From Streptomyces sp. NBC_01335 (GTDB taxonomy: Bacteria > Actinomycetota > Actinomycetes > Streptomycetales > Streptomycetaceae), in contig NZ_CP108370.1 of the NCBI RefSeq assembly GCF_035953295.1, positions 2,790,001-2,854,000 on the forward strand: a DNA stretch of 64,000 nt, given 5' to 3'. Numbering within the stretch: position 1 is the stretch's first letter; every line of letters begins with the position of its first letter. Position numbers and translations under genes: made by a program. The notes beneath the pieces are model-generated. The model saw only the letters and a list, made by a program, of their open reading frames with translations. It was not told the origin of the DNA and did not search any database. Positions 25,726 to 34,594 of this stretch are shown piece after piece.

Positions 25726-28668
25726 TCACCAGCCGGTGTTGCCGGAGCCCCTGTTGACCGTGAAGCCGCCCGCCAGGGAGAGTCCGCCGGCGGCGGCTCC
25801 GGTGACGGTGGTGCCGGAGAAGGTCCCGGAACCCGCGGAGTTGATCTCGATGCCGTACGAACCCGCCGTGGTGATGGCCAGGTTGGTGACGGTGAGGGAC
25901 TGGACGTTCTTCTGCCAGGAGACGAGAAGGCCGCTGTAGGTGCTGTCGAGGACGGTGTTGTCCTGGAGCAGGATGGGTGCGGTGATGTCGGAGGAGTCGG
26001 CGTAGATCCACAGGGCGCCGAGCTTGCTCGCCCAGTTGGGTTCGTAACCGCCGGTCCGGGTCAGGGTGTTGCGCAGGACGACGGTGGTGCCGCTGAACGG
26101 CACGGGAGCGAACCTGCTGCTGATCGCGATGCCGGATGAGCCGGTGACGGTGTCGGCGAGGAGGTTGTCCTCGACCCGGTTGGCGTTGCCGCCGTAGATG
26201 CCGACGGCGTTGGCGAGCAGGGGGAGTTGGACGGTGTCGAAGCGGAAGGCGCTGTTGCTGACGGCCTGCGCCTCGGAGAACATGGCCAGCCCGTCGTCAC
26301 CGGTGTTGCGGACGCTGCTGTGCGAGACCTCGCTGCCGGCGGTCCCCTTGTGGAGGTTGACGCCGTCGGCGAAGGTGTCGCGGATGCGGAGCCCGGAGGC
26401 GTACAGCCCGGTGGTGGGCGCGTCGATCCAGAGGCCGACCTTGGTGTGCTCGATCCAGAGGTTCGTCAGGCTGGATCCGTTGCCGAAGTCGCCCTCGACG
26501 GCGGCGTCGAAGTTGGCGTCGTCGCGGTAGCGGACGTCCCCGGCGATGGTCAGGTCCTGGACGTTGCTGGTGCCGCCGCGCCCGAAGAGCCCGCCCTTGC
26601 CGTTCTTGCCGCGCAGCACGGTGTACCACTGGCCCGCGCCCCGGAGGTCGGCCCCGGTGAGGTCGACGTGCCCGGAGATGTCGTACGTACCGGTGGGCAG
26701 CCAGAGCCCCTTGCCCTGCGACGTGGCCGCGGTGAGCGCGGTGTTGAGGGCGGCGGTGTCGTCGGTGGAGTCGTCCGGGGTGACGCCGAGGGTGGTGGCG
26801 GAGACGAATCCGGTGGACGGCATGGTGAGGGCTGCCGGGACGGCCTCGGTCTCGACGAGGTCCAGGGTGTAGGAGGCGGCGGTGTCACCCGCGTCCTTCT
26901 GGAACTTCAGCACGGTGCCCGCGGCGAGGTGGCCGGTGAGGGTGCGGGTCTCGTCGAAGAAGTGGTGCGCGGAGCCCTGGGAGGGGGTGTTGGTGTACGG
27001 GTACGCGCCGTACACCCAGCTGTACGTGGAGCTGAGGCCGAGGTCGCGGACCTGGGTGCCGTTGGCGTACACGCTGAGGGTGGCGCTGGTGCCGGTGCCC
27101 GCCGCGTTGTCCGGTACCGAGTAGCGCAGGGTCAGCGCGTCGGCCGGCTGGGTCAGCGTGAACTGCACGTACTCGCCGGTCTGGTCGAGCACCACGGCCC
27201 GGCGGCCGGATGCCTCGGAGGCCACGGTGAGGTAGGTGCGGTCGGGGCCGGTGGTGGACGCGTTGGTGGTGCCGGCCTCCGCCTCGTACGCCGTGTACGG
27301 GAGGGTCGCGCCGCGCACCGCGTTCGGGGTGGAGCCGGTGACGGTGACCCCGTCGAGCTGGAGGTTGCCGTTGTCGCCGGAGGCCGTCCGCAGGGTGACG
27401 TGGTTGAGCGAGGCGCGCAGCGGCACGTCGGTGCTCGCGGTCGCCCAGGCACCGTTGGTGGCGGGCAGGGTGAGGACGCGGACCTTGGTGCCGTTGGCGA
27501 GCAGGGTGACGGTCGCGGCGGTGGCGTTCGGGGTGCGGTAGCGCAGCACCAGCGGGTAGGTGGCGGCCGAGGGGGCGTTGACCGCGAGGACCGCGCGGGC
27601 GCCGGCGGTGGTGAACCCGGTGAGGTAGCCGGTGCCCTCGTAGCCGCTGGTGGTGGCGGCGGTGGTCGCTCCGCCGGAGACGAACGCGGTCTCCGCCTGG
27701 TGGGTGAGGGTGACCGGACCGGTCTCGGTCGGGGTGGCGGCGGTGAGGCTGTCGAGGTTGACGTTGCCGCTGTCGGCGGTGGTGAACGTGAAGGCGACGG
27801 TGTTGGTGCCCTTGGCGTAGGTCACCTGCTCGTCGTGGGTGGACCAGGTGTCCCAGTTCGCGGTGGCGGCGAGGCTCACCTGCCGGACCTTCGACCCGTT
27901 CACGTAGAGGCTCAGCGTCATCGCGGCGCCGGTGCCGTTGGCGTACCGCAGCGAGACCGAGCCGTTCCCGGCGAGGGTGGAGGGGACGGAGAAGGTGAGG
28001 GAGGCGGCGCCCTTGTTGGCGTCGGTGAAACCGCCGACGAACCCGGTTCCGGTGTAACCGGAGTGCTCGGTGGAGACCGCCGCACCGCCCGAGAGCTGCG
28101 CCGACTCGGCCTCCAGGCCGGACGAGCCGTTGCCCGTACCCGTGCCGGTCCCCGTGCCCGTGGTGGCGGTGAGGCTGTCGAGGTTGACGTTGCCGCTGTC
28201 GGCGGTGGTGAACGTGAGGGCGACGGTGTTCGCGCCCTGTGCGTACGTCACCTGTTCCTCGCGGGTGGACCAGGTGTCCCAGTTCGCGGTGGCGGCCAGG
28301 CTCACCTGCCGGACCTTCGACCCGTTCACGTACAGGCTCAGCGTCATCGCGGCGCCGGTCCCGTTGGCGTACCGCAGCGAGACCGAGCCGGCTCCGGCGG
28401 CGGAGGACTGGACGGAGAAGGCGACGGAGGCGGCGCCCTTGTGGGCGTCGGTGAAACCGCCGACGAACCCGGTTCCGGTGTAACCGGAGTGCTCGGTGGA
28501 GACCGCCGCACCGCCGGAGAGCTGGGCCGACTCGGCCTCCAGCGCGGTGGTGGCGGCCCCGGCGGGGGTCGCGGTCGTGGCGCCGAGCAGCAGGGCACCG
28601 AGCATGGACAGGAGCAGGGGGACGACGAGACGTACGGCGCTGGGGCGCCGGCGTGGTGCAGGAGACAC
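25726..28668 (-). CDS. Secreted GH87 alpha-1,3-glucanase (mutanase/mycodextranase) with repeated carbohydrate-binding modules
   Basis: A 980-residue exported enzyme that should hydrolyse alpha-1,3-glucan, a component of fungal walls and bacterial mutan. A signal peptide ends near TPAGAATT. Two almost identical modules (about residues 40-165 and 180-310, each starting ALEAES or GLEAES and containing GYTGTGFVGGF) and a third related one are CBM35-like. Then follows a beta-sandwich and a right-handed beta-helix. The GH87 acidic residues are in DTFADGVNLHKG and VRNTGDDGLAM; the Asp spacing (0, +23, +24) equals that of characterised GH87 catalytic residues. GTG 28668 follows AGGAAGGG. It lies downstream of the ABC permeases in the same operon. 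Confidence 0.88.
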   Translation of the reverse strand: MSPAPRRRPSAVRLVVPLLLSMLGALLLGATTATPAGAATTALEAESAQLSGGAAVSTEHSGYTGTGFVGGFTDAHKGAASVAFSVQSSAAGAGSVSLRYANGTGAAMTLSLYVNGSKVRQVSLAATANWDTWSTREEQVTYAQGANTVALTFTTADSGNVNLDSLTATTGTGTGTGTGNGSSGLEAESAQLSGGAAVSTEHSGYTGTGFVGGFTDANKGAASLTFSVPSTLAGNGSVSLRYANGTGAAMTLSLYVNGSKVRQVSLAATANWDTWSTHDEQVTYAKGTNTVAFTFTTADSGNVNLDSLTAATPTETGPVTLTHQAETAFVSGGATTAATTSGYEGTGYLTGFTTAGARAVLAVNAPSAATYPLVLRYRTPNATAATVTLLANGTKVRVLTLPATNGAWATASTDVPLRASLNHVTLRTASGDNGNLQLDGVTVTGSTPNAVRGATLPYTAYEAEAGTTNASTTGPDRTYLTVASEASGRRAVVLDQTGEYVQFTLTQPADALTLRYSVPDNAAGTGTSATLSVYANGTQVRDLGLSSTYSWVYGAYPYTNTPSQGSAHHFFDETRTLTGHLAAGTVLKFQKDAGDTAASYTLDLVETEAVPAALTMPSTGFVSATTLGVTPDDSTDDTAALNTALTAATSQGKGLWLPTGTYDISGHVDLTGADLRGAGQWYTVLRGKNGKGGLFGRGGTSNVQDLTIAGDVRYRDDANFDAAVEGDFGNGSSLTNLWIEHTKVGLWIDAPTTGLYASGLRIRDTFADGVNLHKGTAGSEVSHSSVRNTGDDGLAMFSEAQAVSNSAFRFDTVQLPLLANAVGIYGGNANRVEDNLLADTVTGSSGIAISSRFAPVPFSGTTVVLRNTLTRTGGYEPNWASKLGALWIYADSSDITAPILLQDNTVLDSTYSGLLVSWQKNVQSLTVTNLAITTAGSYGIEINSAGSGTFSGTTVTGAAAGGLSLAGGFTVNRGSGNTGW
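27741..28542 (-). repeat. Internal tandem duplication of a CBM-encoding segment
   Basis: 27741-28116 and 28167-28542 are near-identical over 376 bp at a constant offset of 426 bp (142 codons) without indels. They encode the first two binding modules of the GH87 enzyme. The near-identity at nucleotide level indicates recent duplication or ongoing gene conversion. Confidence 0.9.
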
Positions 28669-28754
28669 GGCGATGTGCCCTTCCTGTGGGTGGGGTCCCT
28701 GGACGTGCGGGGGTAAGGGGGTGGTGCTCGCGAGAGGGACCGGTGGCGCGCGGG

Positions 28755-29642
28755 TCAGCCCTTGACGCTGCCCGCGGTGAGGCCCGCGATAATGTGCCGC
28801 TGAAAGATCAGGAAGAGGACCAGCAGGGGAATGCTGGCCATGACCATTCCGGCGAGCAGCTGGTTGGCGGGCATGAACTCGGCCAGCCGGTTGAGCGCGA
28901 CCGTGATGGGCTGCTTCGCCTCGTCGGGGAGGACGAGCATCGGCCAGAGGAAGTCCTTCCAGACGCCGACGACCGCGAAGATCGAGACGACGGCGAGGAC
29001 CGGCCGGGAGAGTGGCAGCACCACGGAGACCAGGACTCTGAGCGTGCCGGCGCCGTCGATCCGTGCGGAGTCGAGGAGTTCGGCGGGTATCTGGTCGAAG
29101 AAGCGCTTGAGCAGAAAGATGTTGAAGGCGTTGGCGGCCGCCGGGAGCCAGACGGCGAACGGGGTGTTGATCAGGTTGACGTGCAGGATCGGTACGTCGA
29201 CCACGGTGAGGTACGTCGGCACCAGCAGCGCGGAGACCGGCAGCATCAGGGTCGCCAGCATCATGCCGAGGATCACGTTGCCGAGGAGCGGGCGCAGCTT
29301 GGAGAGCGCGTACGCGGCGGTCACGTCGATGAGCAGCTGGGTCAGCCAGGCGCCCAGGGCGAGCACGAAGGTGTTGAGGAAGAAGTGGCCGAGCCCGACG
29401 TTGGTCCACGCGTCGGTGTAGCTCTCCGGGTGGAAGCTCTCCGGGACGAGCGTCGGGGTGGGGGCGGCGAGTTCGCTCGACGACTTCAGCGCGCCGGACG
29501 CCATCCAGTACAGCGGGAAGACGAAGGCGAGGGTGAAGCCGATCAGGGTGGCGGTCAGCACGAAGCGGTGGAGGAACCGGCCGACGCGCCGGTTCATCTC
29601 GGTGGGCGCGATCAGGGTGCGGGTGGGTGTTTCGGCGGCCAT
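28755..29642 (-). CDS. Carbohydrate ABC transporter permease (MalG type)
   Basis: A 295-residue inner membrane protein with six hydrophobic segments. The EAA-like cytoplasmic loop reads LLDSARIDGAGTLRVLVSVV, followed by PLSRP, the ATPase contact site of binding-protein-dependent transporters. Family CUT1, usually importing oligosaccharides. GAGGAAG lies just before ATG 29642. It follows the MalF-type permease by 11 bp. Confidence 0.92.
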   Translation of the reverse strand: MAAETPTRTLIAPTEMNRRVGRFLHRFVLTATLIGFTLAFVFPLYWMASGALKSSSELAAPTPTLVPESFHPESYTDAWTNVGLGHFFLNTFVLALGAWLTQLLIDVTAAYALSKLRPLLGNVILGMMLATLMLPVSALLVPTYLTVVDVPILHVNLINTPFAVWLPAAANAFNIFLLKRFFDQIPAELLDSARIDGAGTLRVLVSVVLPLSRPVLAVVSIFAVVGVWKDFLWPMLVLPDEAKQPITVALNRLAEFMPANQLLAGMVMASIPLLVLFLIFQRHIIAGLTAGSVKG

Positions 29643-29653
29643 GACTCTTCCTC

Positions 29654-30700
29654 TCAGCCCTTGCTCCGGGTCAGGCGCAGATACACGCCGGCGAAGATGC
29701 CGAGCACCACGAAGAGCACGGTGCTCATGGCGCTGGCCAGGCCGAAGTCGTTGTAGACGAAGGCGTAGCGGTAGAGCAGCAGCAGGACGGTGACGGTGGC
29801 GTCGTCGGGTCCGCCGCCGGTCAGGACGAACGGCTCCACGAAGACCTGCATGGTGCCGATGACCTGGAGCAGCAGGGTGATCATCAGGATGAACCGCATC
29901 TGCGGGATCGTGACGTGCCACAGCCGCCGCCGGATCGACGCCCCGTCGAGCTCGGCCGCCTCGTACAGCTCGCCGGGGATGCCGCCCAGCGCCGCGAGGT
30001 AGATCAGGGTGGTGGTGCCCATGTTGGCCCAGGTGGAGACGAGGACCAGGGAGACCATCGCGAGGTTCTCCGACTCCAGCCACTGCTGGGCGGGGAGGTG
30101 GAAGACGTCGAGCACGTTGTTGAAGAGGCCCGGTCCCGGGTCGTAGAACCACCGCCAGAGCAGCATGGTGACGACCGAGGGCAGCATGACCGGCAGGTAG
30201 ACGGTCATCCGGAGGTACGCCTTGCCGCGCCGCAGTTCGTTCAGGACGACGGCGGTCGCGAACGGGGCGGCGAAGCCGAAGACCAGGGCGAGCAGCGTGA
30301 ACCAGCCGGTGTTCTTCCAGGCGGTGAGGAAGAGCGGGTCCTCGAAGAGCCGGCGGAAGTTGTCCAGCCCGACCCACTCGGCGGGCTGGGCGAAGGTGAC
30401 CTGCTGGAAGCCGAGCAGGATGCCGCGGACGATCGGGTACCAGGAGAAGAGCGCGAAGCAGATCACCCCGGCGGCGAGGAAGAGGTACGCGACGAGGTTC
30501 TCGCGCACCCTCCGCCGGCGGCGGGCGGTCGCCGCCCCGCCCCGGCCGGCCGGGCCCGCGGGCGGTACCGGGGTCCGGTCGGGCGAGGTCTTCGCGGTGG
30601 GCCCGGACGCCCCGGCGGGTGCCGGGGCTCCGTTCCGTACCGGGGTCCGGTCGCGGGCGTCGGCGCGTGCCGGGGAGGTGGGGAGCGGTCGACCGGCCAT
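29654..30700 (-). CDS. Carbohydrate ABC transporter permease (MalF type)
   Basis: A 348-residue membrane protein. An unusually long, Pro/Ala/Arg-rich cytoplasmic N terminus of about 65 residues precedes six transmembrane segments. The EAA loop is LYEAAELDGASIRRRLWHVT, then IPQM. It pairs with the MalG-type permease to form the membrane channel. No ATPase gene is present in the operon; Streptomyces sugar importers commonly share the MsiK ATPase encoded elsewhere. It starts 2 bp after the binding-protein stop. Confidence 0.92.
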   Translation of the reverse strand: MAGRPLPTSPARADARDRTPVRNGAPAPAGASGPTAKTSPDRTPVPPAGPAGRGGAATARRRRRVRENLVAYLFLAAGVICFALFSWYPIVRGILLGFQQVTFAQPAEWVGLDNFRRLFEDPLFLTAWKNTGWFTLLALVFGFAAPFATAVVLNELRRGKAYLRMTVYLPVMLPSVVTMLLWRWFYDPGPGLFNNVLDVFHLPAQQWLESENLAMVSLVLVSTWANMGTTTLIYLAALGGIPGELYEAAELDGASIRRRLWHVTIPQMRFILMITLLLQVIGTMQVFVEPFVLTGGGPDDATVTVLLLLYRYAFVYNDFGLASAMSTVLFVVLGIFAGVYLRLTRSKG

Positions 30701-30702
30701 GA

Positions 30703-32073
30703 TCACTTCACCGTGGCGAGGACGGAGTCGGCGCGCTTCGCGGCGTCCGCCAGCAGCTGGTCGAGGTCGGCGTCCTCCTTGGTCAGCACGGACTGCATGA
30801 CCCCGTCGAGGATCGTGTAGAGCTGCTGCGCGTTCGGCGGCTCGACCTTGACGGCGACGTCGTCGCTGCGGTCGACGAACGGCTGGTAGTTGGCCTGCGG
30901 GACGTTGGCGTACTTCGCGTGGATCGCGTCGTTCTTCGCCTGCGCCGCACCGTCGAAGAGGTTGGGCTGCGGGAGTCCTATGGGGACGTCGAGGCCGGAG
31001 AACTTCTTCACGTTCTCCTCCTCGCGGTCCGGGTTGAGGTACTTCCACTGGATCCACTGGAGCCCGGCCCTGATCTTCTCCGGGGAGGCCTTCGGGTTGA
31101 ACATGAAGCCGTCGCCGCCGCCGAGGGTCGCGGTGCCGGGCAGGGCGGCCAGACCGTAGTCGTCGTACTTGCTCTCGAACTGCTTCACGATGGTGGGGAT
31201 GTTGTCCGGGCCGGCCATGTACATCCCGAGCTTGCCGGAGCCCATCATCTTCTGGACGTCGGCGATCTCCAGCAGCTGGCGGGTGCCCATGGACTTGTCG
31301 GTCCAGCGCATGTCGTGCAGGGCCTGGAGCGCCTTGCGGCCGGCGTCACTGTCGAACGCGGCCTTCCACTTCCCGTTCTGCTGGGTCGCGACGTCCCCGC
31401 CCATGGAGTAGATCCACGAGGTGAGGTGCCAGCCGCCCTGGTTGTTCTTGCTGTAGTCGGCGTACCCGACGGTGCCGTCGCCCAGCGCGCTGATCTTCCG
31501 CGCGGCGGTGCGCACCTCCTCCCAGGTGGTCGGCGGCTTGTCGGGGTCGAGCCCGGCCTTCTTGAAGAGGGCGCGGTTGTAGACGAGGCCGAGGGAGTAG
31601 TTGCCGGTGGGCAGGCCGTAGATCTTTCCGTCGGGCCCCTTGAAGACGTCCTGGAGGGCGGGGCGTACCTGGTCCAGGTACGGGACGTCCTTGAGGTACT
31701 TCGTGATGTCGGCGGCCTGGCGGCGCTGGATGAGCCCGGCGGGGTCGGTGAAGTAGACGTAGTACACGTCCTCCAGCTGGCCCCCGGCGAGCTTGGCCGC
31801 GAAGGTCTTCGGGTCCATCTGGCCCTCGCGGGCGTCGATCTTGATCTTGGGGTGGGCGGCCTCGAACTGCTTGACCAGCTCCTCGAAGTCCTTGCGGTCC
31901 TCGGGCTGGGTCTTGGCCGGCATCCCGTTCACGCTGACCGTGACCACGCCGTTCTCGTCGACGCCGGACGAGGAGCCGGAGGAACCGCCGCAGCCCGTGA
32001 GGGCCAGGCCCAGGGCGAGCGCGGTCGCCGAACCGAGAAGTTGACGCCTGCTGACGCCGGCCATGCCATTCAT
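30703..32073 (-). CDS. Extracellular sugar-binding lipoprotein of ABC importer
   Basis: A 456-residue solute-binding protein. The N terminus has a twin-arginine motif (SRRQLLGS) and a lipobox LALTGC, so it is probably a Tat-exported lipoprotein. The mature part is a family 1 (MalE-like) binding protein (GLPTGNYSLGLVYNRALFKK, TTWEEVRTAARKI). AGGAAGG lies 8 nt before ATG 32073. It is the first structural gene of the alpha-glucan operon and is preceded by a promoter with two operator-like sites, consistent with LacI control. Confidence 0.92.
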   Translation of the reverse strand: MNGMAGVSRRQLLGSATALALGLALTGCGGSSGSSSGVDENGVVTVSVNGMPAKTQPEDRKDFEELVKQFEAAHPKIKIDAREGQMDPKTFAAKLAGGQLEDVYYVYFTDPAGLIQRRQAADITKYLKDVPYLDQVRPALQDVFKGPDGKIYGLPTGNYSLGLVYNRALFKKAGLDPDKPPTTWEEVRTAARKISALGDGTVGYADYSKNNQGGWHLTSWIYSMGGDVATQQNGKWKAAFDSDAGRKALQALHDMRWTDKSMGTRQLLEIADVQKMMGSGKLGMYMAGPDNIPTIVKQFESKYDDYGLAALPGTATLGGGDGFMFNPKASPEKIRAGLQWIQWKYLNPDREEENVKKFSGLDVPIGLPQPNLFDGAAQAKNDAIHAKYANVPQANYQPFVDRSDDVAVKVEPPNAQQLYTILDGVMQSVLTKEDADLDQLLADAAKRADSVLATVK

Positions 32074-32135
32074 GCGAATCGCCTTCCTGATGGGTGCCCC
32101 CGGGCTGCGGGACCCGATGCACGCGAACAGCGCTG

Positions 32136-32165
32136 AAGGTAGAAGCCCGTTACGCAAGAAGTCAA
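32136..32165 (-). promoter_or_regulatory. Predicted promoter of the alpha-1,3-glucan operon
   Basis: On the minus strand TTGACT (32165-32160), an 18-bp spacer and TACCTT (32141-32136) form a good vegetative promoter upstream of the binding-protein gene. One operator-like element lies within the spacer. Confidence 0.6.
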
Positions 32166-32179
32166 TGCATCTGCGCAAG
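32149..32179 (-). promoter_or_regulatory. Two LacI-type operator-like sites
   Basis: Minus strand CTTGCGTAAC (32158-32149) and CTTGCGCAGA (32179-32170), exactly 21 bp (two helical turns) apart, each preceded by CTT/TT. One lies between the -35 and -10 boxes. They resemble the perfect palindrome CTTACGTAAG upstream of the lacI-family gene. Confidence 0.6.
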
Positions 32180-32255
32180 AAGGTAATCAGCAGGGCTTGC
32201 CCCGGTAACACGGAGCTGTCCGGCGGCACCCGTCCACGGGCCTCCCCCGGACACC

Positions 32256-33266
32256 TCAGCGGGGGCGGCCCGCCGTCGAGCCGCGCACGATCAGCTCGGT
32301 GTCGAACATCAGGAGGTCGTTCGCATCCGCACGCCCTTCGATCTGGCCCACCAGGGCGGCCACGGCCGCCGCCGCCATGGCCTGGACCGGCTGCCGCGCG
32401 GTGGTCAGCGGCGGGTCGGTGGCCACCATGTACGGGGAATCGTCGAAGCCGACCACCGACAGGTCCTCCGGCACCCGCAGCCCCTGCCGGCGGGCCCCGC
32501 GGATGGCCCCGAGGGCCAGTGCGTCGCTCGCGCAAACGATCCCGGTGACCCCTTCGGCGAGCAGCCGGGGCAGCGCGGTGGCCCCGCCCTCCATGGTGAA
32601 CAGGGCGTGCGCGACCAGCCGCCGCCACTCCTCCGGCGCGATGCCCCGGCGGCCGCAGAAGGCCGCGAACCCGGCGAGTTTCCGGGCGGAGGGGACGTGC
32701 CCGCCGGGCCCCAGGACCATGCCGATCCGCTCGTGCCCGAGGGCGGCGAGGTGGGCGAGCGCCTGCTCGGCGGCGAGCGTGTCGTCCACCCGCACCTGGG
32801 CCACGCCGGAGTTCTCGTCCGCCGCGTTGACCAGCACCATCGGCACCCCGCGCTCCCGCAGCACCCGGCCGTGCTCCGGCCCCGCGTCGGCGTAACTGGC
32901 GCCCACGAAGACGATCCCGCCGATGTTCTGCCGGAGCAGCATCTCGATGTAGTGCGCCTCCGAGACCCCGTCCTGGCTGTGCGTACAGAGCACGGGGATG
33001 AGCCCCCGCCTGTCCAGCAGCACGCACAGGGCCTCGGAGAACGCGGAGAAGACCGGGTTCTGCAGGTCGGGCACGACGAGCCCGATCAGCGCCGCCCGCT
33101 CCCCGCGCATCCCCACCGGCCGCTCGATGCCGCACACGTCCAGGGCGGCGAGCACCGCCTCGCGGGTGGGGGCGGACACACCCGTACGCCCGTTGAGGAC
33201 GCGGCCGACCGTGGCCGTACTGACGCCCGCGTACGCGGCGACTTCGGAGATCCTTCGATTCATCAC
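32256..33266 (-). CDS. LacI-family repressor of the alpha-glucan operon
   Basis: A 336-residue regulator. The helix-turn-helix is RRISEVAAYAGVSTATVGRV with LNGRTGVS hinge-side residues; the rest is a periplasmic-binding-protein-like ligand domain (LIGLVVPDLQNPVFSAF, GIVCASDALALGAIRGARRQ, SVVGFDDSPY). It most likely binds an oligosaccharide released by the operon's enzymes. Starts are GTG 33266 or ATG 33263; no clear ribosome-binding site, so possibly leaderless. A similar operator precedes both this gene and the binding-protein gene, indicating autoregulation and operon control. Confidence 0.9.
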   Translation of the reverse strand: MMNRRISEVAAYAGVSTATVGRVLNGRTGVSAPTREAVLAALDVCGIERPVGMRGERAALIGLVVPDLQNPVFSAFSEALCVLLDRRGLIPVLCTHSQDGVSEAHYIEMLLRQNIGGIVFVGASYADAGPEHGRVLRERGVPMVLVNAADENSGVAQVRVDDTLAAEQALAHLAALGHERIGMVLGPGGHVPSARKLAGFAAFCGRRGIAPEEWRRLVAHALFTMEGGATALPRLLAEGVTGIVCASDALALGAIRGARRQGLRVPEDLSVVGFDDSPYMVATDPPLTTARQPVQAMAAAAVAALVGQIEGRADANDLLMFDTELIVRGSTAGRPR

Positions 33267-33306
33267 GAGGTCAGCGTGACAAGAATGAACGCAAAAAGAA
33301 AGATCA

Positions 33307-33316
33307 CTTACGTAAG
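33307..33316. promoter_or_regulatory. CTTACGTAAG palindrome upstream of lacI-family gene
   Basis: A perfect 10-bp palindrome 40 bp upstream of the regulator start; shares TTCTTRCGYAR (minus strand) with the two sites at 32149-32179. Confidence 0.6.
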
Positions 33317-33512
33317 AAACTTACTTTGGCTGACGCACGCCCCGCGCCCGGCGCGTTCTCGCGGGTACGGGGCCGGGTACGGGGGCGGCACAGGGGCACG
33401 GAGGTGCGGCACGGGGCGCAGAACGGTCCGCCGCACGACCGCCCCCCACCCCGCCCCGAACAGGGGTGTCACCAGCACCCCTGTGGACCAGGTATTATTT
33501 TCGAGTCAGCAG

Positions 33513-33586
33513 GCGCCGCTAGCTCAGTTGGTTAGAGCAGCTGACTCTTAATCAGCGGGTCCGGGGTTCGAGTCCCTGGCGGCGCA
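33513..33586 (+). tRNA. tRNA-Lys (anticodon CTT), copy 2
   Basis: 74 nt, identical to copy 1 including the 5' flank GTCAGCAG. A TATTAT -10-like box lies at 33493-33498, just upstream. Confidence 0.97.
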
Positions 33587-33594
33587 CGACACGA

Positions 33595-33632
33595 CAGTGG
33601 GGCGGTCTCCGGCACCGGAGACCGCCCCACTG
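33595..33632. terminator. Terminator after tRNA-Lys copy 2
   Basis: A perfect inverted repeat: 33595-33612 pairs with 33615-33632 (18-bp potential stem, with the apical pairs probably opened to form the loop). Confidence 0.8.
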
Positions 33633-33829
33633 CGTTCTGCTGTTCCACGGGTGTTTCGTGGGCTCGGCCGTCCCGCCCGAACGGCCGCGCTTCATCTGCG
33701 GGGCGTCACCTCCGGCCGTCGCCGGCCGCGCCCCCCGCCTCACTCACGCCGGTGCCTCTCGGACCGGCGCTTCTCGCGCCCATGCCGGTACGGGGGCCGT
33801 CGAGCCGCCACCCGCCTCCGGCGCCGGGA

Positions 33830-34420
33830 TCAGAACTTCACGTCCGAGCAGGAGTAGAACGCGTTCGCGGTGTCCGCGATCGTCCACACCGCCAGGATGA
33901 TGTGGTGGCCGGTCTTCCCGCTGGGGATGGTGCCGGTCTGGGTCAGCGTGGCCGGCGGCTGCTGGTTGTTGTACGGCACCGTCAGGAACGGCTGCGAGTC
34001 CAGCGAGGCCCGGGTGAGCGGCTTCGTGGGGTCCCAGCCCTGCTTGGTGATGTAGTACCGGAAGTCCGTCGTGGCGTGACGGGCGGTGAACTGCCAGCGG
34101 AAGTTGAACGACTGGCCGCCGGTGACCTGCGTGGTGGGCCAGTTGCCCCCGCGCGGGTCGTCGAGCTGCGCGAACTCGCCGTGGTTGGCGGAGCAGATCG
34201 CCCCGTCCGCCGGACCCGCGGTCGGGAAGCCCTTCGGGCCCTCGACGCTCTGCGGCTCCCACTGGATGTTGCCGCAGTTGGTGACCGTGCCGTTGGCACA
34301 GAGCTTCTGGCGGCTGATGGGGTTGTCGGTGTAGCCGTGGCTGCTGGCGCTGCTGGTGGCGAGCGCCGAAGCGCCCAGGATCGCCAGGCCGACCACGGCC
34401 GCGCTTGCCCTCTTACGCAT
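33830..34420 (-). CDS. AA10 lytic polysaccharide monooxygenase (chitin-active type)
   Basis: A 196-residue secreted copper enzyme that cleaves crystalline polysaccharide oxidatively. The signal peptide ends at SSASS, exposing the N-terminal copper His in HGYTDNPISRQ. The second histidine-brace residue is in FTARHATTDFRYYITK, and GKTGHHIILAVWTIADTANA with the C-terminal FYSCSDVKF completes the single-domain AA10 fold typical of chitin-binding CHB-like proteins. GAGGAG lies 6 nt before ATG 34420. DasR-type sites in the promoter support induction by chitin or N-acetylglucosamine. Confidence 0.93.
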   Translation of the reverse strand: MRKRASAAVVGLAILGASALATSSASSHGYTDNPISRQKLCANGTVTNCGNIQWEPQSVEGPKGFPTAGPADGAICSANHGEFAQLDDPRGGNWPTTQVTGGQSFNFRWQFTARHATTDFRYYITKQGWDPTKPLTRASLDSQPFLTVPYNNQQPPATLTQTGTIPSGKTGHHIILAVWTIADTANAFYSCSDVKF

Positions 34421-34484
34421 GCTTCGCTCCTCAGGGACATGGGGGACTTCTCGGTGAGCACTGCTCGTGAAGCGCGCGGTCGTG

Positions 34485-34496
34485 CGGTCTAGACCA
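34485..34496 (-). promoter_or_regulatory. DasR-responsive/chitin-inducible repeat 1
   Basis: Minus strand TGGTCTAGACCG, with the perfect palindrome GGTCTAGACC (34486-34495), matches the known DasR element (core TGGTCTAGACCA) and the 12-bp direct repeat of Streptomyces chitinase promoters. Confidence 0.8.
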
Positions 34497-34524
34497 AGTC
34501 CCACAGTATTGACGTGTCGTGAAC

Positions 34525-34536
34525 AAGTCCAGACCA
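34525..34536 (-). promoter_or_regulatory. DasR-responsive/chitin-inducible repeat 2
   Basis: Minus strand TGGTCTGGACTT, in direct orientation with repeat 1, start-to-start distance 40 bp. Paired repeats of this kind flank or overlap chitinase promoters. Confidence 0.7.
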
Positions 34537-34594
34537 TCGCGTGGCGGCGTTCCGTTTCGCTATGCTGCGCCGCCGCACCCGCCCCCCGGGCCCC

